Below, piece after piece: positions 1-5,182 of a DNA stretch of 5,182 nucleotides. The DNA comes from Pseudomonadota bacterium (GTDB lineage Bacteria; Pseudomonadota; Alphaproteobacteria; UBA2966; CAIVPW01). Where the stretch lies: NCBI GenBank assembly GCA_027625125.1, contig JAQBXG010000125.1:1-5182 (forward strand). The letters run 5' to 3'. The notes beneath the pieces are model-generated. The model saw only the letters and a list, made by a program, of their open reading frames with translations. It was not told the DNA's origin and ran no database searches. Numbering within the stretch: position 1 is the first letter of the stretch; each line of letters begins with the position of its first letter. Both the position numbers and the translations under genes were made by a program.

Positions 1-1575
1 CCGCGCGACCTGGCTGCGCTGCGGGCGGGCCTATCCGGCGCCGGCGTGCTGGCCGGACATCTGGCGGGGCGCTTGGCCGGGGCGCCGGCGCCCGCCGAGT
101 TGGCGGGGCTGCGCGTCCAGCTCGGGGTTCATGACATCCTGGTCGATCGTTTGGGCCGGGCGCTGGCCGAGTCCCTGCCTCTCCAGGCGCGCGACGGCGG
201 CTTTATCGCCCGCGGTTACTCGGATGCCCTGGACGAACAGAGCCAGTTGCGCGACGCCAGCCGCCAGACCATCGCTCAACTGCAAAGCCGCTACGCGGCA
301 GAGACCGGCATCGCCGCCCTGAAGATCAAGCACAATAATGTTCTGGGCTATTTCATCGAAGTGACGGCGCTGCACGGCGACAGGCTGATGGACGGCGGCA
401 AGGAGGCGCTGGCCGAACAGCACGGCCTGATCCACCGCCAGACCATGGCCAACGCCATGCGGTTCACCACGGTGGAGCTGTCGGATCTCGAAGACCGGAT
501 TTCGCGCGCTGGCGAGCGGGCGCTGGCGATCGAGCTGGAACTGTTCGACGATCTGGCCGGCGAAGTGTTGGCCCGGGCCGACGACACCGCCAAAGCGGCA
601 CGCGCCATGGCGGCGCTCGACGTGGCGGCGGCGCTGGCGGCACTCGCGGTGGGGCAGCGCTATTGCCGGCCCAGCGTCGACGACAGTGCGACCTTTCGCA
701 TCGTCGAGGGCCGTCACCCGGTGGTCGAAGCCGCCCTGGTCGATGGTGCGGGCGCCTTCGTTGCCAATGATTGCGATTTGTCGGGCGAGGAGAATAATGG
801 CCGTCTGTGGCTGCTGACCGGCCCCAACATGGCCGGCAAAAGCACGTTCCTGCGTCAGAATGCGTTGATCGCGCTGCTGGCGCAGATCGGCTCGTTCGTC
901 CCCGCCAGCGAAGCCCATATCGGCGTTGTCGACCGGCTGTTCAGCCGGGTCGGCGCGGCCGACGATCTGGCGCGGGGCCGCTCCACCTTCATGGTCGAGA
1001 TGGTCGAGACGGCGGCGATCCTCAATCAGGCGAGCGAACGCAGCCTGGTCATCCTCGACGAGATCGGCCGCGGCACGGCGACCTTCGACGGGCTGTCGAT
1101 CGCCTGGGCGACGATCGAACATTTGCACCACGAGAACCGCTGCCGCACCTTATTCGCCACTCACTTTCACGAATTGACCAGCCTGGCCGCGCGCCTCGAC
1201 CAACTGGTCTGCCGCACCATGCGGGTCAAGGAATGGCAGGGCGATGTGGTGTTCATGCACGAGGTGGTGCCCGGCACCGCAGACCGTTCCTACGGTATTC
1301 ATGTGGCCCGTCTGGCGGGGTTGCCGAGCGCCGTTTTGGCCCGCGCCGAGGAAGTATTGGCGCTGCTCGAACAGGGCGACCAGGGCAACGCATTGAGCTG
1401 CCTGGCCGACGATCTGCCGCTGTTCCACGCTGCGGCGCTGAGCGCGCGCGACGGGGAAAGCGCCGGCCGCGAAGACCCGGTGCGTGAACTGCTCGCCGAC
1501 ACCAACCTCGACGAGTTGACGCCGCGCGCGGCGCTCGAATTATTGTATCGTCTGAAGGCGGCGCTAGATGGTTAG
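1..1575 (+). CDS. mutS: DNA mismatch repair ATPase MutS, C-terminal part (5' end outside window)
   Basis: MutS binds mispaired or looped DNA in the cytoplasm and, through ATP binding, recruits MutL to start repair. The frame is open from base 1, giving 524 codons. By comparison with E. coli MutS (853 residues) about 340 N-terminal residues are missing: the mismatch-binding and connector domains and the start of the lever. Visible in order (codons counted from base 1): lever helices from about 1; clamp, with HNNVLGYFIEVT at 111-122; second lever part with RFTTVELSDLEDR at 154-166; Walker A GPNMAGKST at 274-282; ABC-like signature region ARGRSTFMVEM at 324-334; Walker B LDEIGRGTATFDG at 352-364; ATPase histidine in FATHFHE (H388); dimer-interface/helix-turn-helix region DRSYGIHVARLAGLP at 428-442; C-terminal tail ending LTPRAALELLYRLKAALDG. 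All ATPase motifs are intact, so the gene looks functional. The stop TAG (1573-1575) overlaps the next gene. An ATG at 46 is internal, since homology continues upstream of it to base 1. Confidence 0.97.
   Translation, partial: PRDLAALRAGLSGAGVLAGHLAGRLAGAPAPAELAGLRVQLGVHDILVDRLGRALAESLPLQARDGGFIARGYSDALDEQSQLRDASRQTIAQLQSRYAAETGIAALKIKHNNVLGYFIEVTALHGDRLMDGGKEALAEQHGLIHRQTMANAMRFTTVELSDLEDRISRAGERALAIELELFDDLAGEVLARADDTAKAARAMAALDVAAALAALAVGQRYCRPSVDDSATFRIVEGRHPVVEAALVDGAGAFVANDCDLSGEENNGRLWLLTGPNMAGKSTFLRQNALIALLAQIGSFVPASEAHIGVVDRLFSRVGAADDLARGRSTFMVEMVETAAILNQASERSLVILDEIGRGTATFDGLSIAWATIEHLHHENRCRTLFATHFHELTSLAARLDQLVCRTMRVKEWQGDVVFMHEVVPGTADRSYGIHVARLAGLPSAVLARAEEVLALLEQGDQGNALSCLADDLPLFHAAALSARDGESAGREDPVRELLADTNLDELTPRAALELLYRLKAALDG
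1554..1558 (+). promoter_or_regulatory. Ribosome binding site for the MFS gene, inside mutS
   Basis: GAAGG lies 9 bases before the ATG at 1568, within the last codons of mutS. This good Shine-Dalgarno match favours 1568 over the in-frame ATG at 1628 and suggests that ribosomes finishing mutS can restart on the transporter gene. Confidence 0.6.
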
Positions 1576-2905
1576 ACTGTTGTTGCGGTTTCTCGCGTTC
1601 GCCGGGTTCGGCGCGATCGAACAGGTCATGCGCCATCGCAGTTTCCGCATTTATCTGATCGGCCACATACCCAACGTTATCGGCGTCTGGGTGGTTCGCG
1701 TCGCGATCGGCTGGTTGGGCTGGCAATTGACCGGGTCGGCGTTTTGGCTTGGCGCGCTCGCCGCCGCGGATGCCCTGCCGGTACTGGTGCTGGGTCCGCT
1801 CGGGGGCGTCCTCGCGGACCGGCTTGACCGGCGCAAAATATGCATCGTCACCCAAGCCGCTTTAAGTGTCGTCGCGGTCCTGCTTACCGTTCTGACGGTT
1901 CTGGACCTCATGACCATCTGGATTTTGTTTACACTGGCGCTGGCGCGGGGGATAACCGCGGCGTTCTGGCAACCTGTGCGCTTGGCGCTGATGCCCAATC
2001 TGGTGCCGCGCGCGGAAATTCCCATCGCGATCGCCCTCAATTCCAGCACTTTCCATTCCGCCCAGTTTCTCGGGCCGGCCTTGGCCAGCGGCCTGCTGAC
2101 CCTGGGCGGCCCCTCGCTTGCTTTCGGTTTCAATGTGATTGCCGCCGGCGCCATGGTGGCGGTCCTGCTGGCGATCGAAACGCCGATGGCGCCGAGCGGC
2201 AACCGCGCGCGCGGCAGCGTTTTGACCGAGATGGTCGACGGCATCCGGTACGGGCTGACCCATGCCGGCATCGGCCCGATGCTATTGCTACTGCTTTTTT
2301 TGGGGCTTGGCATTCGACCCCTAACCGAGCTGTTGCCGGGGTTCGCGGATCTGGTATTTGGGCTGGCTGTCGGCGGCTATTCGACGATGGTCTCGTCGGT
2401 GGGACTCGGCGCGATGTGCGGCGCCGTATGGATGCTGCGCCAGGGCAATCGGGGCGGCATTACCGCCATCGCGCTGCGATCGGGCCTCTTGGGCGGCGGT
2501 GCGGCCTTGCTGTTTGCCTTGACCAGCTGGCTGCCTCTGGCGCTGGTGTGCTTGGCCGTTCTGGGGTTCAGTATGACCAGCGGCGGAATTGCCACGCAGC
2601 AATTGGTCCAGCTTTCGGTTCCCGACGAGATGCGCGGCCGGGTTTTGAGCCTGTTCGGTATGGTTTTCCGCGCCGGCCCGGCACTGGGCGCGCTGATTAT
2701 GGGGTGGATTGCCGATGTGGCCGGCCTGTCCTGGCCGGTCGGCATCGGCGCCGCCTTGGGCCTGATCGCATACATTATCGCCAGCAGCTACCGGGATCGC
2801 CTACAGGACTTGCTGGAGACCCCGAACGACGTGCGGCCTCCGCCGGCGGAAAGCGCCGAGCCGGTGGCGGCGACTCTGCCGCCGACCGGCCGCCCGGCGG
2901 AATAA
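1568..2905 (+). CDS. MFS transporter, EntS-like/MFS_3 type, substrate unknown
   Basis: A 445-residue, strongly hydrophobic inner-membrane protein with the layout of a major facilitator, probably about 12 helices. The first helix region (about 28-50) begins after RHRSFRIYL, a typical opening of this family. Helix 2 is followed by the MFS motif A-like loop GPLGGVLADRLDRRK (76-90). The segment PVRLALMPNLVPRAEIPIAIALNSS (136-160), followed by FLGPALASGLL (167-177), resembles the EntS/MFS_3 branch. A cytoplasmic-looking loop at about 204-232 separates the two halves. The second half carries VPDEMRGRVLSLFGMVFRAGPALGALIMGWIAD (351-383), another family hallmark. Residues 418-445 are a Pro/Ala/Glu-rich tail with no fold visible. 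The start at 1568 has a good ribosome binding site; the first 20 residues precede the conserved core, so ATG 1628 remains possible. The gene overlaps mutS by 8 bases and ends 73 bases before glnD. Members of this branch are drug/proton or siderophore exporters, but no substrate can be inferred here. Family assignment is confident; function is not. Confidence 0.9.
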   Translation: MVRLLLRFLAFAGFGAIEQVMRHRSFRIYLIGHIPNVIGVWVVRVAIGWLGWQLTGSAFWLGALAAADALPVLVLGPLGGVLADRLDRRKICIVTQAALSVVAVLLTVLTVLDLMTIWILFTLALARGITAAFWQPVRLALMPNLVPRAEIPIAIALNSSTFHSAQFLGPALASGLLTLGGPSLAFGFNVIAAGAMVAVLLAIETPMAPSGNRARGSVLTEMVDGIRYGLTHAGIGPMLLLLLFLGLGIRPLTELLPGFADLVFGLAVGGYSTMVSSVGLGAMCGAVWMLRQGNRGGITAIALRSGLLGGGAALLFALTSWLPLALVCLAVLGFSMTSGGIATQQLVQLSVPDEMRGRVLSLFGMVFRAGPALGALIMGWIADVAGLSWPVGIGAALGLIAYIIASSYRDRLQDLLETPNDVRPPPAESAEPVAATLPPTGRPAE

Positions 2906-2978
2906 CCCTCGCGCCAGGCGGAAAGCCGCTCCAGAATGTGCTAGAAATCGGATCGACATTGAAAACGACAGCTGATTT
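2906..2978 (+). other. Intergenic gap between the transporter gene and glnD
   Basis: These 73 bases contain a small inverted repeat (GGCGG 2917-2921 / CCGCT 2926-2930, 4-base loop), only 4 Watson-Crick pairs plus one G-T pair and with no T-tract after it, so it is not a credible intrinsic terminator. A weak extended -10 look-alike (TGCTAGAAA, 2939-2947) has no matching -35 about 17 bases upstream. No sigma-54 promoter pattern is visible. Read-through from the transporter gene into glnD is therefore the simplest reading, but a glnD promoter elsewhere is not excluded. Confidence 0.5.
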
Positions 2979-5182
2979 ATGACCGAAACGAAGCGCCAAC
3001 GTGAAATTATCGATCGCGGCGTCCTGGCCGAGGAGATCGCGACCCTTCGGGCGGCGGCGCACGATGATGCTGGCCGCCGCACTGTCGTTCTCGAGCGGTT
3101 GCGCGTCGCGCTGGAGGCTGGTCGGGTTGAAATCCGCGGCCAGTTTGAGGCCGGGCGGGTGAACGGTACGCGGGCGGCGGCCAATCTGGCGTTTTTGTTC
3201 GATCAACTTATTCGCGTCGCGCACGACGCGGCGGCGGCGGAATATCCGTCGGCCAATCCGACCAGCGCCGACCGCCTCGCCATCGCCGCCGTGGGCGGAT
3301 ATGGGCGCGGCGAACTGGCGCCCTTTTCCGATATCGACTTGCTGTTCCTGTTTCCCTACAAGCAGACGCCGCGCGGCGAGCAGGTGGTTGAGTACATTTT
3401 GTACCTACTTTGGGATCTCGGCGTCAAAGTCGGCCATTCGACGCGCTCGATCGACGATTGCGTACGCCTCGCCAAGCAGGACCTGACGATCCGAACGGCG
3501 CTTCTAGAGGCTCGTTTTTTGTGGGGCGATCAGGCGCTGTTTCTAGATTTCCGCAAAACATTCCAAGAGCGTGTCGTCACCGGGACGGCGGTTGAATTCG
3601 TCGACGGTAAGCTGGCGGAGCGCGATGCCAGACATAAAAAGCTGGGCGATAGCCGCTACCTCGTCGAGCCCAATGTCAAAGACGGCAAGGGCGGCTTGCG
3701 CGATCTGCAAACGTTGTTCTGGATCGCCAAATACACGCATTTGGTCGACAATGTCAGCGACCTGGTGGCCCATGGTGTCCTGTCGGAGCGCGAGGCGCGC
3801 AATTTCGCCAAGGACCATAACTTTCTGTGGACGGTGCGCTTTCAACTCCACTATCTGGCCGGGCGCGCCGAAGAGCGCCTGACGTTCGATCTGCAAACGC
3901 GCTTGGCCGAGCGTATGAACTACACCGACCGGGCGGGCGCCAGCGAAGTCGAGCGGTTCATGAAACATTATTATCTGGTGGCCAAGGATGTCGGCGATTT
4001 GACCCGCATATTCTGTGCCTCGATCGAGGCCGATAATATGCGCAAGCCCCTGATCAAGCTGCCCCGATTTGGCCGGCCGCGTGATTTGCGGGGGTTCAAG
4101 CTCGACCGCGACCGGTTGACCGTAAGCGACGATCAGATGTTCGCCCGCGATCCGGTGGCGATGATCCGCCTGTTCCATGTCGGCCATCAGGAAGGCATCG
4201 ACATCCATCCCCATGCGCTGCGGCTGGTGACGCAAAATCTTCGCAAGATCGGCAGAAAAGTGCGCCGGGACCCCGAGGCGAACCGCCTGTTCATCGACCT
4301 GGTGACGTCGTCCGACAAACCGGAAATTGCCTTGACCCGCATGAACGAGGCCGGTGTCTTCGGGCGCTTCCTGCCCGACTTTGGCCGTGTCGTCGGCCAG
4401 ACCCAGCATGACATGTATCATGTGTACACGGTCGACGAGCACACGATCCAGGCGATCGGCCTGCTGGCCTCGATCGAGCGCGGACAGCAACGCGCCGAAC
4501 ATCCGCTGGCCAGTGAATTGTTGCCGGCGATCGGATCGCGCCGGGCGTTATATATCGCTGTTTTGTTGCACGACATCGCCAAGGGACGCGGTGGCAATCA
4601 TTCCGAACTTGGCGCCGATGTGGCCCGCAAGATCTGTCCGACGCTGGGGCTCAGCGACGAGGAAACGGAAACCGTCGAGTGGCTGGTCCGCCAGCACTTG
4701 GCCTTCAGCAATGTCGCGCAAAAACGCGATCTGTCCGACAGCAAGACCATCAGCGACTTCGCCAAACTGGTGCAGTCGCTCGAACGGCTGCGATTGCTGC
4801 TGTGCCTGACGGTTGTGGATATGCGCGCCACCGGCCCCAATGTATGGAACAATTGGAAAGCGGAGTTGTTGCGCGAATTATACCATGCAACCAAGGACGT
4901 GTTGTCGGGCGGCCAGCTGACCGATGCCCGCAACACCCGCGTGGCCGCCTCCCAGGAGGCCTTGCAGGCTCGCCTCACCGACTGGTCCACGGCCGATATC
5001 GCAGCCCAGTTGGGGCGTGGCTATCCGGGTTACTGGCTGACATTCGATGCGGAAACACTGGAGCGCCAGGCGCGGCTGATGCGGGCGGCCGAATTGGAAG
5101 CGCGGCCGCTGACTGTCGAGACCCGCGTCGTGCGCAATCTCGATGTGACGGAAGTTACAATCTACGCCCAGGATCACCCCGG
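2979..5182 (+). CDS. glnD: Bifunctional PII uridylyltransferase/uridylyl-removing enzyme GlnD (3' end outside window)
   Basis: GlnD is the cytoplasmic glutamine sensor of nitrogen control: at low glutamine it attaches UMP to PII proteins (GlnB/GlnK), at high glutamine it removes it, thereby setting glutamine synthetase adenylylation and NtrBC activity. The frame runs 734 codons to the window edge without a stop; whole proteins of this family are roughly 850-950 residues. Order of domains: N-terminal helical part; nucleotidyltransferase with GGYGRGELAPFSDID at 106-120 (metal-binding D118 and D120); conserved LVEPNVKDGKGGLRDLQ at 228-244; HD hydrolase domain with QHDMYHVYTVDEHT at 476-489, HD pair H531-D532 in LLHDIAKGRGGNHSE, and VVDMRATGPNVWNNWK from 612 (D614 likely the distal HD-domain aspartate); then TEVTIYAQDHPG from about 724, the opening of the first ACT (glutamine-binding) domain, where the window ends. 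Both catalytic domains look intact. A TGA at 2973-2975 in the same frame rules out an upstream start, and the N-terminus fits alphaproteobacterial relatives, so ATG 2979 is chosen despite a poor Shine-Dalgarno sequence. Confidence 0.97.
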   Translation, partial: MTETKRQREIIDRGVLAEEIATLRAAAHDDAGRRTVVLERLRVALEAGRVEIRGQFEAGRVNGTRAAANLAFLFDQLIRVAHDAAAAEYPSANPTSADRLAIAAVGGYGRGELAPFSDIDLLFLFPYKQTPRGEQVVEYILYLLWDLGVKVGHSTRSIDDCVRLAKQDLTIRTALLEARFLWGDQALFLDFRKTFQERVVTGTAVEFVDGKLAERDARHKKLGDSRYLVEPNVKDGKGGLRDLQTLFWIAKYTHLVDNVSDLVAHGVLSEREARNFAKDHNFLWTVRFQLHYLAGRAEERLTFDLQTRLAERMNYTDRAGASEVERFMKHYYLVAKDVGDLTRIFCASIEADNMRKPLIKLPRFGRPRDLRGFKLDRDRLTVSDDQMFARDPVAMIRLFHVGHQEGIDIHPHALRLVTQNLRKIGRKVRRDPEANRLFIDLVTSSDKPEIALTRMNEAGVFGRFLPDFGRVVGQTQHDMYHVYTVDEHTIQAIGLLASIERGQQRAEHPLASELLPAIGSRRALYIAVLLHDIAKGRGGNHSELGADVARKICPTLGLSDEETETVEWLVRQHLAFSNVAQKRDLSDSKTISDFAKLVQSLERLRLLLCLTVVDMRATGPNVWNNWKAELLRELYHATKDVLSGGQLTDARNTRVAASQEALQARLTDWSTADIAAQLGRGYPGYWLTFDAETLERQARLMRAAELEARPLTVETRVVRNLDVTEVTIYAQDHP

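Noticed and set aside
31..1131. Long minus-strand open frame opposite mutS (366 codons)
   Set aside because: It lies fully antisense to a clearly conserved mutS coding region. Its translation is Arg/Gln/Asp/Ala/Gly-rich with no recognisable domain, as expected when a GC-rich gene is read backwards.
807..1487. Plus-strand 226-codon frame inside mutS
   Set aside because: It is out of frame with the intact MutS ATPase motifs over the same bases and has shadow-type composition.
2917..2930. Possible intrinsic terminator after the transporter gene
   Set aside because: The stem has only 4 Watson-Crick pairs plus a G-T pair and is not followed by a T-run.
2959..2964. TTGAAA as a -35 element for glnD
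   Set aside because: A -10 at normal spacing would fall inside the glnD coding sequence (about 2982-2987, ACCGAA), which does not resemble a -10 box.
1840..2982. Plus-strand open frame of 380 codons overlapping the transporter gene
   Set aside because: The translation is Arg/Gly/Pro-rich without structure, while the overlapping frame encodes a clear MFS protein with its helices and motifs.
3046..3240. GCG-rich triplet runs near the 5' end of glnD
   Set aside because: They encode short alanine stretches in a GC-rich gene and are too short and irregular to be a meaningful repeat.
3543..4502. Long minus-strand open frame opposite glnD (319 codons)
   Set aside because: It is antisense to conserved GlnD sequence, its composition is that of a shadow frame, and no domain is recognisable in it.

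Overview
The window is a stretch of a high-GC bacterial chromosome, most likely from an alphaproteobacterium, perhaps of the Rhodospirillales type. This rests on strong G/C preference at third codon positions, on the style of the MutS and GlnD proteins, and on the mutS/glnD neighbourhood, which is a familiar alphaproteobacterial arrangement. The genus cannot be named from this sequence. All genes lie on the plus strand and fill nearly the whole window.

Layout: (1) positions 1-1575 hold the C-terminal part of mutS, the DNA mismatch-recognition ATPase, cut at its 5' end by the window edge. (2) Positions 1568-2905 hold a complete MFS-type membrane transporter gene of the EntS-like/MFS_3 type. 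Its start codon overlaps the end of mutS by 8 bases, so the two are probably translated from one message. (3) Positions 2906-2978 are a short gap with no convincing terminator or promoter. (4) From 2979 to the window end runs glnD, the bifunctional PII uridylyltransferase/uridylyl-removing enzyme. It is open to the 3' edge and cut at the beginning of its first ACT domain.

Functionally, the three genes are not an obvious pathway. mutS is DNA repair, glnD senses glutamine and controls the PII nitrogen-signalling proteins, and the transporter has no substrate that can be read from the sequence. They look like a housekeeping co-transcription group with a transporter gene placed between mutS and glnD. 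All catalytic motifs that fall inside the window are intact in MutS and GlnD.

I found no RNA genes, mobile elements, CRISPR arrays, attachment sites or long repeats, and no sign of a new biological system. The points worth a second look are modest: the transporter between mutS and glnD, the mutS overlap, a degenerate clamp-binding motif in MutS, and the weak ribosome binding site of glnD.
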